From Chrysomallon squamiferum (lineage: Eukaryota > Mollusca > Gastropoda > Neomphalida > Peltospiridae): a stretch of DNA of 64,000 nucleotides. Shown one piece after another: positions 27,406-41,600 of this stretch. The DNA lies in the NCBI GenBank assembly GCA_012295275.1, contig CM022676.1:9466086-9530085 (forward strand), given 5' to 3'. A program made the translations under genes and the position numbers. Every line of letters begins with the position of its first letter. The first letter of the stretch is position 1. The notes below the pieces were generated by a model. It made no database searches. It was not told the origin of the DNA and saw nothing but the letters and a program-made list of their open reading frames with translations.

Positions 27406-30400
27406 TCTTGAGATTAATACCATTCTTCTTTTTTAATTTTTTAAAATTTAGAGATCATCAAAATGCGTACCAAATTTACCTCAGTGTTTTGTACGGAGAT
27501 GAAGTCAGCAAATTTCAGCCCCCGAAGTTGATAGAGAATCTTTTTCACGTTTTTTCAGAACTCATCTCTGGCAAGGTTAGTCCTCTTTGTAGTTTATACA
27601 ACTCTGGATTTGGTTGGATAAGCATTTTAGAATAATTTAAAAATAAGGGTTGTCAAGTACTAGGCATACAGAGGTAAGAATTCTAAGTAACCATGAAAAT
27701 GGCCGTCCAGAATAAAATGATAATTTACCTCCATTTCGAATTTTTATTTTATTTTATTTTATTTTCTGTTATTCATCTTTAAAAAGAAATAAAAATTTCA
27801 TATGATGGTTACAGGTGTGATAATTATGAACTGTAAGACATTCTATCAGTTTTTATTATTATTATTTTTTTTTTTTGGTACTATTATTATTACTGTTTTT
27901 ATTGCTGATGATATTATTATTATTTTATTACTATATTATTAATAATATTGTCAATTATTATTATTATTTTTATTATTATTATTTATTATTATTATTATTA
28001 CTATTATTATTATTATTATTTATTATTATTATTACCATTATTATTATTATTTATTATTATTATTACCATTACTATTATTATTATTATTATTATTATCATC
28101 ATCATCATCATTATTATCATCATCATTGTTTTTTTACCTTCCTATTTGTACACATTTTTCCCAAATGAAGAAAGAAAAATTTCACCTGACAATATTCTTG
28201 GTGGAGGTTTGATCTAATGAGTCTGATGGGAAAAGAAAAAGAAACATTTTTAAATCTTTACTAAATTATGTACATAAATTAAAAATGTCACTGAGCCTTT
28301 GAGGAGAATAAAACTCTTATTCTTTTAATATATTTCATTAATTATTTAATTTTTATTTTAATTTTTTTAATTTTCCATATATTATAGATTTCCATTATAA
28401 TCACCGACATTTTGGCTATTAATTATTTAAGAGTTCTGTACTGTCAAATAAATGTATATTTTATAAACTGAAAATTGGTTTTTTTAATTAAAGAAATTAT
28501 TGTTTATAGGTTCCAGTGAAACATTCAGAAATATCCTCTCAGTTGTGTCAGAATACTGTTTGCAGTTATCTCCCTTCGTTTTTCAAGGCCTACGTACATC
28601 ACAACAGGTATATCTATCTCATTATGTTGTTTTGTGACCCTGTTTAACAAAACTAGTCACACTTACCCTTTCCTTGAAGATTTGGCATTTGTAGAATTTG
28701 TTTGTTATATTAATCTTTTTGATTTCTTAAAATGTTAAAATTATGTTCTTGTTCATGTTTCTGTATTCCCTCTGAAATTCTTAATTTATGAAAAGCAGTC
28801 TTGTGTGTTTAATCCTGTCTGCAAGAAGGTAGATATAAAAAGATTCTTACTGCTAGTGATGACATATTTTTAATATCTTTGACAGCTGTTATGCTAAATA
28901 ACACTATGTGCGTTTTGTTGAATATAATTTCAGCAAATACTATCTTTCATGTCTTTATGTAATCAGTCAGAAAGAATATTTACCTTGCACTTTATAACTG
29001 TTAAAATTAAAATATACTACAGTATTTTAAAATATTCATTTATTAAGTTTATTTATTATTAAATATTTTGTTGAATACATTTTCAATATACCTGTTCTCG
29101 TTCATATCTTTGTAAAATGTACATACAGATAGAAGATTTATATTATGCTTGATAATTGTTAAAATAATTTTGTTTTTGTTTTAATATTATTTTTTTTTTT
29201 AATTTTCTTTTTAAATTCACTTATTATTAAATCTTTATTTTATTTATTTATTCACAGGAATAACTCTACGTTTTGTTTCAAAATGTTCATACACATCTGC
29301 GATTTGATTGGTTTAAAAGCAAACAGCAGTGACTTCAAGGAAGTACTTCCTGGGTCGCAGGTCATAAAGGTAGCTAACTCCTGCCTGCAAGAAGTATTGA
29401 CGTCTGATCTGTACATTGTTTCCATTGACAACACTTCTGGTCGAACACAGTTTTCCTTCTTTAAGAATTTAGTTGTTCAGCTACTGAAAATATCTAGGTT
29501 TGTGTATTTGTAATAAAAAATAATTTTAAAACTAATTTTTTTTTTTTTATATTTTATTTTATTTTATTTTTATTTTGTTTTTTTTTTTTTGTCTTTCTCT
29601 ATGTCTGCATCCACCTTTCTTTATTCTTTGGTGATAATAAAATTACTAAAACTATTTGTTGTTTTAATTTCATCTTTTAGAAAACCTTTTTTGTGTGTGT
29701 GTAGAGGATTATAAAGAAATTCAGTAATAGCCATTTTTGTTCCTTGTTGATGTATTTCCCTGATGCATCCTAAAAAGGAACAGATTTCCAAAAATACAAA
29801 TGTTTAAAAATCAATTAAAATCTATTTACATTTCTCTTATTAGAACAAACACATGCAAATAAGAAACACTGAAATATATTTAGGTTCACTTTAATAATTT
29901 TATTTTATTTTTTTTTTCAGATGTCCATGTTGGCATAAGTGTTTAAGTACCATTCTGCAACTGAATCATGGGATACTAGAGCCTCTGATGACAGATGTTT
30001 TGACAAACGCCTGGATGGACATAGACACAGAGAAAGATGATGTAATAATTAAATTATTATCAGTTGTTATCTTGTTAAAATATGAAAGTAAAGGTTAATA
30101 GGAAAGAATGTAGATCATGGTCATAGAATTTTTTATTTTAATTTAATTTTTTTTTTTTTGAAGATTTGTATGATATCCCTAAATATGTTTCTTATTTAAT
30201 TTAATTTTACTGATCTTGTTAATTATCGTCTCCATTATTCATTAATTCATCTTTGATGGGTTTTTTTTTTAGTCTTTTACTTTCTTCTTTTAATCCCTCC
30301 ATTTCAACTTCCCTGCTTACAGCCTGTCTTCTCCTTGTGTTTCAAAATTAATTATCTCTTTGTTGAAAATTTATTTATGATAATTTGTAGAATATATTTA

Positions 30401-31279
30401 TATTAACATTTGCAAAAAACAAAAAAACAAAAAAAATTTAAAAACAAAATCCCTCCAATATTTATTATTTATAGGCTTCATCAATGGCAGCCATGGAAGA
30501 TTTTCTGTGTTGCTTAATTTCCACCTATTCCAAACTGCACCAGATTCCTAAATGGTTCAACTATGTTTTGAGTGCTATTAAAACAAACACTGCAGTCAAG
30601 CCCATGTTGTGTATACCTGTTCGATTTTCAAACAGGTGAACGAATCAATTTTTAATTTATTATTGTTACTTTCTCAAAGTTTTGTTAATTTTTACATGGT
30701 GTTTTTTTTTGGTGCTAATATTTAATGATGAACTTGATGATTTTTTGTATATAACTTTATAGTTTTTGTAAGATTAATCTCTTTTTTGTGCATATTTGTG
30801 TCCGTATGATGTATGTGTGTGTGAATATGTGTATGGTTGTAGTTGTAGGTATGGTAGTATAAACATGGTTGTGTGCATTAAAAATAAACAACAATAATAT
30901 TAAAAAACCAAATAAAATCAAACCACCTGAAATGACATAAGAGATTAATTTTTTTTTTAATGGTTTTCTTCAGATTTGGGCAGGTAACAGAATCTCTGCC
31001 ACAGACAACTGTGCTGGAAGTGTGGACCAAACTAAATGAAGAAGTGAAGAGTTATCTAACTTTGATGTCAGACAATCAAGGTAAATGTCAAATAAAAATT
31101 TAATATTTTAAAATTTTTTTATTTCAATTAGCCATTTGAATTTTGCTTGCAGTATGAAATGAAAGCACATATATTTTAGAATTAAGTCTAATAAGATTTG
31201 AGCCCAGTAGTTAAATTTCTTAACTGTTAAACCATTAACACAACTATTAGTGTTATAACATCATTGTACAGAAATAAAA

Positions 31280-31337
<58 letters not shown>

Positions 31338-34300
31338 GTCTCTCTCTGCAGTTTATCAGGTACTGGAATATAAATTCTTCCCAAATGAAGAAAGAAAATT
31401 TTCACCTGACAATTTAATTGTTGGAGGTTTGATCTAATGAGTCTGATGGGAAAATAAATAAAGAAAGACATTTTTAAACTTTTTTTCAAATAGCTGGTTA
31501 AAAATAAATTCATTTGTAAATTAGTTTAACTGAATAGACAGAATTAGTTTGACTCAGAAGACAAGCGAATTAGTTTGACTCAGTAGACAAGTGAATCAGT
31601 TCGATTCAATATGACAAAATATTTAGTTTGACTCAGAAGACAAGTGGATTAGTTTGACTCGACAGTCTCAAAATGTTCTTGAAAAGTAACAATTCAAAGA
31701 TTAACAATTAACTTTATAACTAAATTCTGTTATTTAAATACTAATTACTATTTGATTAAGATAAATAACATAATCAAAATTTCTCTTTCAGAGTTTGACC
31801 AGTGGAGGAACCTGTCACAGGTTTGTCACATCTTTCACCACTTTCTGCACAGCGCCAAAGTAGCAGATTATTCCACAACAGAACTGACGACAGCTAAAGT
31901 TTATGACCTCATGGTTTCCACGGAAACCGACATTTTGGCACCACTTTTCAAATGCTGTTTAGAAAACGAGCAGGTAATTTACAGTGAGTGGGTTTAGTAA
32001 ATACAGGTTCGGGACCAATTATCCAGACTCCTTTGGGGCCTGAGGCATTCCAGATTTCTTGATTTTTTCCAGTTTTCTGGTACCAGTGCATATAAATATG
32101 TAAATAATTAGGCATAAACATTTTAAAATCAAAAACATAAAGAAAATTGACAATACACAACTATTGCGACTCGACACGTAAACAATGCAATGAGTGAATG
32201 AACGCCACGTGGCTTGAAAGAGTAGTTCCAGTCTGGTGAGGACAACACCCGCGTGCGAACTATGAAAATAGCGTTGGGGGAAAAAACTTCTGGATTTCAG
32301 AACACCAGATAATTGGTCTGGTGCTTGTAATAGTAATAATCATAATAGTAATAATTGTGATAGTAGTACTGGTATTCATGATTTTTTTTAACACTAATAC
32401 TACTACTACTAATAATTAATAATTATTATTATAATTATTATTATTTAAAATAAATGATAAATAACAATAACACAATATCAACAAATATTTATTATCATTA
32501 TTATTATTATTATTATTAGCTCTTGAGTTACAATATTTTGATTTAATGATTAACATTATTTAAATTGAAAATTTACAGAACATAATTAATTTGCCACCAA
32601 AGATGTGTTAAAACATTTATTATTACTACATTTTTATCTATTGCAGTTTCAACAAAATATTCAATTCATATTTGAAACTTTATAAATTTATTTGTGAATT
32701 AAATATATGAAATTAAAATAAGGCTTTGGAATACAATTTTTATGTTTATATATATTTTTTTTAATTCAGAAAGAAGACATTTTGACAGCTACACTTCTGC
32801 TCTGCACAGCTCATGGGGAACTGAAAATTCTGCTAGCTCTGTATAATGAGAAACACAGAGCCAGGATCGAGAAGCCAGCCACCGTTTCCCATCAGTCTGA
32901 TTTGAGTCTCGTACACTCCTACTTACCAGTGAAAGACTGGGGGAAACTTTTCACTAGAATTCTGCAGAGCACAGACAAAATACACTGGTATATGTTGGTA
33001 GGTTTTATTTTATTCTTCAGCAGAAGTGTAAATTTTTAAATAAATCCTTTCAAAAACTGTGTATTGAATTCTGAAATTATAAAAAGTTTCGTGCTGTTAT
33101 TAAATTTTTGAGTAAATTTTTGTTTAATGGCATTTTGCATGAATATTACTCTGAAAGTAAAAACAGCCCCTCAAAAAACATACATAAATAAGTAAATAAA
33201 AAAATGAAAAACAAAACATGTAAACAAATAAATAAAAGTAAAAGTAAAAGAAAGAGTTTTTAAACCATGTCATTTGGTTTATTATTGTATGAGTTGAGAT
33301 GGAGAGATCAGTGCAAATGTACATTTTTATTTCTTTCTGGTGTGAAACTGGGTTTAGTAAATAAGTGTTCAAAGGTTAATAAATAACTTTTATTATTCTT
33401 TCTGTTGTAGCATTAAATAGTTATTTAACCTGTGTAATATATATATATATTTAACCTGTGTAATATATATATATATATATTTTTAAATTGTCATTTCTTC
33501 CCAAATGATGAAAGAAAAATTTCACCTGACAGTTTAATTGGTGGAGGTTTGATCTAATGAGTCTGATGGGAAAAGAAAAAGCAACAATTAAACAAATGTT
33601 TTATAAAATATGATTTTTCCAATTATGAAACAAACAGCGAAACTGAGCCAGTAGCTGTCTGTACAGACCAGCTGATTTGTCTGTCGAATCAAATTAATTC
33701 ATCTGTCTGTTGAATCAAACTAAATTTTCTTGTCCATTGAGTCAAACTGATTCACTTGCCTGTTGAGTCAACTGATTCACTTGTCCATTGAATTGAACTC
33801 AATTTGTTGTCTGTTGAGTCATTACAGGCTTTCTTTTCTGTTGAGGCAAGATGACAAATCAAATATGGAGGATCGTTTTTTCATTTATTAGTTTTTAATT
33901 GATTCATTTTTTATTTATATACATATCCTAAAGAAAACTAATATACAAAACAGTCATCTATAATAAATTAGGACTATTTATATTTATTTGTTTGTATTAA
34001 AAATATATATATATAAAATATGATGAAATATAAACAAATAAAAATATTTTTTATTCTGAAATTTCCCAAATGATGAAAGAAAATATCATCATGACAATAA
34101 AATCCATGGAGGTTTGATCTAATGAGATGATGGGAATTGTTGTAGTTGTTGTTGTTCTTGATACTCATTATTACATCATCACCATCTTTGTTGTCATTGT
34201 TCTGTCATTATCAAAATTTTATTTATATTCAGTATCATTTTTATTAAAATCATCATAATTTTTCTCGTTATCATCATCATCATTGTGGTCATGAAATAAT

Positions 34301-34856
34301 CATCATCTCCATTTATGTCATCCATCGTCGTTATCTTCCATTTGTCGTCATCAACATCGCCAACGTCATCATCTTATTGTTATTACGGACAGGTATGCTT
34401 TGTAGAATGACTGGAGGACGAGAGAGACACTAAAAATATTTTTATTTTTAGCTCCAATGACGTCTCCTGATTTATTCATTAGTTTATTTATTTATTTATT
34501 TATTTAATTCTGAGGTTGTCTAATTTAAATAATCCTATTTTCAGGATCTCCTACTGGTTCAGAAGGCGAAGGCTTGCTTAGTTTTTTGTGAAAATGAAGA
34601 CGTCTGCAAGTTGACCGTTGCTAATGTCCTTGAGAGACTTCTAACATGGCTGCCAGAGGAGGAAGTCAGGGAGGATCAGAGTGCTGCATTGTGGGATATG
34701 AGGGTCGGTATGGTTATTGGCTTTTTTACAAATTTGGGTTTTAATAATCAAAAAAAAAAAAAAAAAAAAAATTTTTTTTTGTTTTTAAATCGTAGTGATC
34801 ATAATTGTCAGAAATGTTTTTGTTTGATTTTTAATTTTTACTTCATAATTAATTAC

Positions 34857-34889
<33 letters not shown>

Positions 34890-35633
34890 TATTACCACTA
34901 TGGATAAAACAGATGTTAATTCTGAATCTTAATAAAACATTGCTTTTAATAAATTAACTATCTTTAATTGTCTGTCTGTCTATTTAAATATTTATTTATT
35001 TGTTTATTTATTTATTTATTTATTATAAGCTTAATTTTTATTATTGGTATGGTTAGCTAACTACTGTTAATCAGTGAAATTACTGAAAATTAGTAGGTAA
35101 TTAGTTAACTAATTAATTTCTAGTCATGATCATAAATTTTAACCATTAATTTTCAGCTTGAAGCCATCACTGACGCAAATTACTGCATTGCTAGGTGGAA
35201 GCTGGTTTCAGAAAATGTCTGCGTCATTTTGCCAATGATGTCACCAGAACAAACCAGTCTGTTGGGACTTTTTGTGTTGTCGACATTTGTTAAGCAGAAG
35301 CCACCAATGTTAGTATTTGAAATTTTGATTATACTGTGTTAAAATGTTTATTTGTTTTTGTGCATGGTGCTGTTTGTGCTGGGTTTTTTTCAAAAACATT
35401 AACTGTAAAAGTCTGCCATTTTGTTTCAAAAGATTGATATATACTGGGTATAATTGTGTTTTATTAAATAAAATTATAGTTTGATTTTGATTTTGATTGT
35501 AGAAAATGAACTTTACTACAGACATAGCTTTATAAATTGGTCTTACACATATTATGCATGCATGCATGCATGCAGACACACACAATATATGTATATATAA
35601 CGATATATGTATGTATGTATGTATGTATATATG

Positions 35634-35682
<49 letters not shown>

Positions 35683-38600
35683 TTTTTTTCTTTTTCACAA
35701 AGGTGTATTATATATTCTGTTTGTGATATCTGCTGTAAACTTGTAAACAAAATGGCCATGTTGCATTGCAACCTGGGATAGCTCCTGCATATAGATGATG
35801 TTGGTGAAAACAACCAGTGTATGGCCTTGCTGTTCCTTGTTTCAGAGTCTTTACAAATCTTCTAATATATTTTTCTTAACAAACCATCAGTAATTGTCAA
35901 AACAGATTTAACAGACCATTTCATTATCTTAGTTAAGGATTCAAGGTGTGACTAAACTTGATCACTTTTCCCAAAAAAAGTCATTTTTTTTTTTAAAACT
36001 TTTTAATTAATCAAACAACCCAATTTACCTGATACTATATAACTACATTATAGAAATATTTTTTAAATATGCTACATCATTAATCCAGATTTAAATTTTT
36101 GGGGGTATTTTTATTTCTTGCGTATTTTCCAGTTCAGCTGATAGTCCTGTCTTGGTCAGTCTGGGTTCCGTAACAGAAGCGTTGCTCAAAGACCCCGTTG
36201 TCATGGAAACCAGACCCCTGGTGTCATGCATCATCACCTCATTGTGGAGAGATGTGAGAAAGTCTTTGGTTTCTCTACGCAGCAGGTAGAGTTTTTTGTG
36301 CGTGACGAAGATAATGATAATAATAATGATGATGATAATGATGATGATGATGATGATGATGATAATAATCAGTAATAAAATAGTCACAGACAAGTCACTT
36401 TTCATAGTCTGCTTTTGATAAACTGACTGTCTTCTACAGTATTATTATTGTTGTTGTTGTTATTGTTATTGTTATTGTTATTGTGTTTGTTATTATTATT
36501 ATTATTATTATTATTTTTATTATTTTTATTATTGTTTTTAATATTATTATCTTTATCATCATCATCATCATCATCATCCTTATTATTAAGAAACAGCAGT
36601 TGTAATGGTGGTAGTGGTGACAGTAGTAGTACTAGTAGTAGTAGTAGTAATAATAATACTAGCAATAATAAGAAAATATAAAAATATAGACATTCACATT
36701 GTTTAGTTTATGGCCTAAATTTTAATTTTTATTTTTTATTTTTATTATAACTATTTAAATAAAATAAATGTTTACTAGCACAGGACTTAATTAAATACAT
36801 CAGCATAGTGTCTTAACTGTAAGTTGTAATAAATTTATTATGTATTTATTTACTATTATATGCTGTATATTAACATATCATATATTGTATATTGTATCTA
36901 TTAACAATATTTAATTACAAACTAATTTAACTTGTTTATTTGACAGTCCTCAAAAGAAGAGAATGCACTCAAAATCTATGTCAGCCATCTTGGATGGATT
37001 ACAAAATCTGGAAAATACTGAAATTGCTTGGCATTTACCAGTTGACAGGTTATTTTTCACTTTTCATATATATTTTAATATGAATTTGAATAATTTTGAA
37101 TAAATATGTTAATTATTTCTGTTAATTAAACTGATTATTGTTTCATTATTTTCATTAAAAAAAAAAAAAAAAAAATCACTTTTTCTTGTTTGAGTACTAA
37201 ATTTTAAGTGCTTTTTTCATTTATTAATTTCATTTCTTTTTGTCTAATTATTAAAAAAAAATGTCTGCTGCTGACATGTTTTTTATTTATTTATTGTTTT
37301 GTTTATTTATTTATTTGTTTGTTTGTTTGTTTATTTGTGTATTTATTCAGTGACTTGCTTGAACACTTACAACTAACTTCATCATCAGTAAACAAAGTTT
37401 TACAGACAAAACACTGGAACAGTGTTGTTCAGAAAGTCACCAGAAGAAAAGATATCCTTCAGGTATTTCAAAAAATTTAATTTTCCTTCTTCTTATTTAA
37501 TGTAAAAAACAAAAATAAAAAATAAATAAAAAAAAAAAAATAAAAAAAACTAGTTTAATAGTCACACAGTACATTGAAAAACCTGAATATCAAGTGTATT
37601 AAAATAAAAAAAGTTTCTATCAGTCCATCATAGTACCTGATTATCATCTGCTTCTACCAAAGATTAAATATTTGCTGTTAGATGCTCATAGAGTCAAAAT
37701 GACCTTAGACACAAGTCCAGTACAACAACAACAACAACAACACCTGGAAACCATCTACTTCTAGTGTAGTTAAAATATTCAGCTTGACCACCAGTCTACT
37801 ATGGTGTCTAGGAATTACCTAGTGTCTAGTTTAAAGTGATACTGCAATATCCACCTCAGTTATGAAGAGATAAAAATATTCATTCATTCATTCATATCGG
37901 TTTTTAATAAAAAAAAAAAAAAAAAAATTAATATTTTTTTTTTCTTCAAAACTTACAGATTTTACATCAACTTCCACTCTATTACCTAAGCCCTGGTAAC
38001 CAGCTGCAGTGTATTTTTGGTCTTGTCTTCATGATCACATTGGATTTCAGCCAATCGGAGCCGTCTGCTGATATCAGCCAATCACAGAGCACGACACAAA
38101 CGACATCGGTTGAGCTGCTTACAGTTCTGTTGGAGTCTTCCATTGGTTCCTGTCCAGTGTTCCAGCTGATGCATCCTGGGAGTTTTTTCCTCTGGTTGCA
38201 GAACTTGCTGTCTTTATCTCATTCGGAGGTTGGTTATTTATTATCAGATCTTGAATACTAATTTCTGTTACTATTTTATAGTAAATTTTATATTATAAAG
38301 TATTTTTTATAGTTAAATAAAATGTGGATTAATTGTTTATAGAAAGTGCATGTAGTGGCTAAATGATTATAGAGCTTGGTAATGATTATTGATGAAATTC
38401 AGGATCTATACTAATTGGTTACCTGTCTGGACCATATCCCAATCTACCTAGTGCTCTGTGAACCATCATTCTTATATATATATATATTCTGTGATATATT
38501 CTCCTCTATCTGTTGAATATGTGTATAAACATGTGTTTGCTCTCTCCAGCTCTGAAAGGTTCATGATTTACATATATGGAGTGATATAACACAAGATTAA

Positions 38601-41600
38601 AGCTGTATTAATTAATGTGTTAATTAAAAATTTCCTTTCTATACAGTAATGAAATTCTTTTTCATTTTGTAGTCAACTGAGAATCATTATTATAATTTAA
38701 TAATATTTAAATTAAAAGTGAAACTACAAAATGCATTTAATTTATTTGCTAACTCTCTCTTTTCTTTTCTTTTCTTCTATTTTTTCCTATTTTTATTTTT
38801 TTTTCAATTAAATGTATGAAGTCATTTATCGATAAAACAAACAATTCATTTGATCCTATTTTGTAATATAATTCTCTTGCATTACAATTTGAGGTTTTAA
38901 TTTTTTTCAATACTTAATTATTTTAATTTAATATTTAATTCTTTAATTTTTTTTTTTTTTATGTAATTTTCAGGAGTTAATTTTAGTGAGAAAACTAGTT
39001 GGTACAAAGATCTGTGATCAGTGAAAGTTAGAACAGTTGCCGATGTTGTTGCTACAAGAAATATATTTTTAATATTTCATGGTCTCAGTGTGTATGTTGT
39101 GCAGTGCTGTGTGTGTAATAGAACAGAAAACTATTGGAGATGTTATTGCTACAGTAAATATATTTTTAATATTTCATTGTGTGTGTGTGTGTATATGTGC
39201 ATGTGTGGGTAGATGGTGTGTGTGTGTGTTGTGTGAGAGTGAGTGTGCATGCATGTGTCTGCAATAAGTGAAAACAATTGGTGATGTTGCTACAGTAAAT
39301 ATATTTTTAATATTTCATTGTGTGTGTGTGTGTGTTGTGTGAGTGAGTGAGTGTGCATGCATGTGTGTCTAATAAGTGAAAACAATTGGACATGTTGCTA
39401 TAGTAAATATATTTTTATATTTCATTGTGTGTGTGTGTGTGTTGTGCATGTGAGTGTGTGAGTCTATGTGTTTGTGTCTGTGAGTATGTGTGTCGGTATT
39501 AAGTGAAAATAGTTGAAGATGTTATTGCTACAATAATTATATTTTGATATCGTCTTTATGTGTGTGAGATTGAGAGTGTGTGTATGTAAATGATTCTTCC
39601 CAAATGAAGAAAGAAAAATTTCACCTGACAATTTCATTGGTGGAGGTTTGATCTAATGAGTCTGATGGGAAGTAAATGAAATCTGACATTTTGTTTTTTG
39701 TGTATGTGTATTAGATGTTGTGTTTGTGTGTGCATGCACACACACACATGCACATACATTATCTGAGTATTTTTTTTAATTACCAAAGATAATAATTGTG
39801 TTATCATTTGCTTTAAACCTTAATATTTGTATTATTTCACTAAAACAAATATTACTAACATTTTAAACACTTTTATTTATTTATTTATTTTATTCTTTTT
39901 TTTTTAACCAGTTATGTGAAGAACTAACATTATCATCACACCATCTCGACTCCCAGCCAATCAGAGCTGCCGATTCTTCTGACAGGTCAAAGTTCACTGT
40001 TGCTGCTTACCTCCTGCAAAACATTGCTAAGGTTTGTACTTAGACCTGTTACGAAATTTTTGTAATTTCATTCTATATTTTTTTTCATTATAAATGAAAA
40101 AGATAAACATAAATGTATATATATATATATTTATTTATTTATTTTGGGCCTCTGTTATAAAGACCACCTGTACATAACAGCCTTTTCCCTTGAGTGGTTG
40201 TTATATACAAGTTCATCTGTACTTCAGCTATTTTATGTATCATTTTTATATTTTTATTTTAATTTCTAATATTTAATTTTTTTATGCAGCAAGTTCAAAA
40301 ATCAAACCAGAAAGACAAAACGAGATTTGTTCTTGAGAAATATTTCTCCCAGTTGTCGGCAGTGTTCGTAAACGTTCTCACAAAAATGAGAGTTCACCAG
40401 GAGAAGACAACTCTACCGACTCCTTCGTTTCCCATCATTCATGGCTTCTGCAGCGTCCTGCTGCTCAGTGCAGAAGATAAGAGAGTGGGAGAGGAGACGA
40501 TGGCTGCAGCAGATTTTGTTTTACAGTTTGCAGTGGAGGAGATTGAATCATCTCAGGTGAGATTCAGCTTTTTTGATGTATTGTTTTGATGTTGATAAAC
40601 TTGTGTAGGCAGAAAGGGAAGATGTACACAGAGATGTACACATACATTACAGCTTACGGGAGGGAGAGGGAGGGGGGGGAGGGAGGGGGAGGGAGAGAGA
40701 GAGAGAGAGAGAGAGAGCGAGTGTGAGTATGTGTGTGTGAGTGTGTGTGTGTGTATTTTTATCTTTGTTTTTTGTTTGTGTCAGTATGTCTAGTGTGTGT
40801 GTGTGTGTATTTTTGTCTGTGTTTTTTGTTTGTGTCAGTGTGTCTAGTTGTGTGTGTGTGTGTGTGTATTTTTATCTGTGTTTTTTGTTTGTCTAGTTGT
40901 GTGTGTGTGTGTGTTTTTTTCTTTGTGTTTTTTGTCTGTGTCTTTTGTTTGTGTCAGTGTGTCTAGTTGTGTGTGTGTGTGTATTTGTATCTTTGTGTTT
41001 TTTGTTTGTGTGGTGTGTATAGTTGTGTGTGTGTGTGTCTGTGTGTGTATTTTTGTCTTGTTTTGTTTTTTGTTTGTGTCGGTGTGTAAGTTGTGTGTGT
41101 GTGTGTGTGTGTGTGTATTTTTTATCTTTGTTTTTTTTTTGTGTCAATGTCTAGTGTGTGTGTGTGTGTGTGTATTTTTGTCTGTGTTTTTTTTTTTGTG
41201 TCAGTGTGTCTAGTTTTTGTCTGTGTTTTTTGTTGAGTGTGTGTGTGTATTTTTTTTTATCTGTGTTTTTTGTTTGTCTAGTTGTGTGTGTGTGTGTATT
41301 TGTATCTTTGTGTTTTTTGTTTGTGTCGGTGTGTATAGTTGTGTGTGTGTGTGTCTGTGTGTGTATTTTTGTCTTTGTGTTTTTTGTTTGTGTCAGTGTG
41401 TGTAGTTGTGTGTGTGTGTGTATTTAGTGGCGTGGGTTCATGGAACTCTAATACAACAACCTATATGCACTTATATTTCTATCTCAGTACACCCTTGTGT
41501 GTACAATACCTAAATATCTGTGCATGAGATGATAGAGGTCAATGAGCAGTCAATTTTATTTTCCATTCCACCCTTGCTCCTTGAATCTCCTACTTTATAC

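Noticed and set aside
28156-39671. The repeated 75-nt elements as hammerhead ribozymes, MITEs or SINEs
   Set aside because: CTAATGAG...GGGAAA only loosely resembles a hammerhead core and lacks the paired CGAAA arm. The TTCCCA/TGGGAA ends are too short for transposon inverted repeats and no target duplication is seen. C, D' and D boxes plus the 18S guide explain every conserved block.
40733-41427. Cys/Val-rich open frames of up to 121 codons on the plus strand
   Set aside because: Translations of a TG-rich minisatellite inside a URB2 intron.
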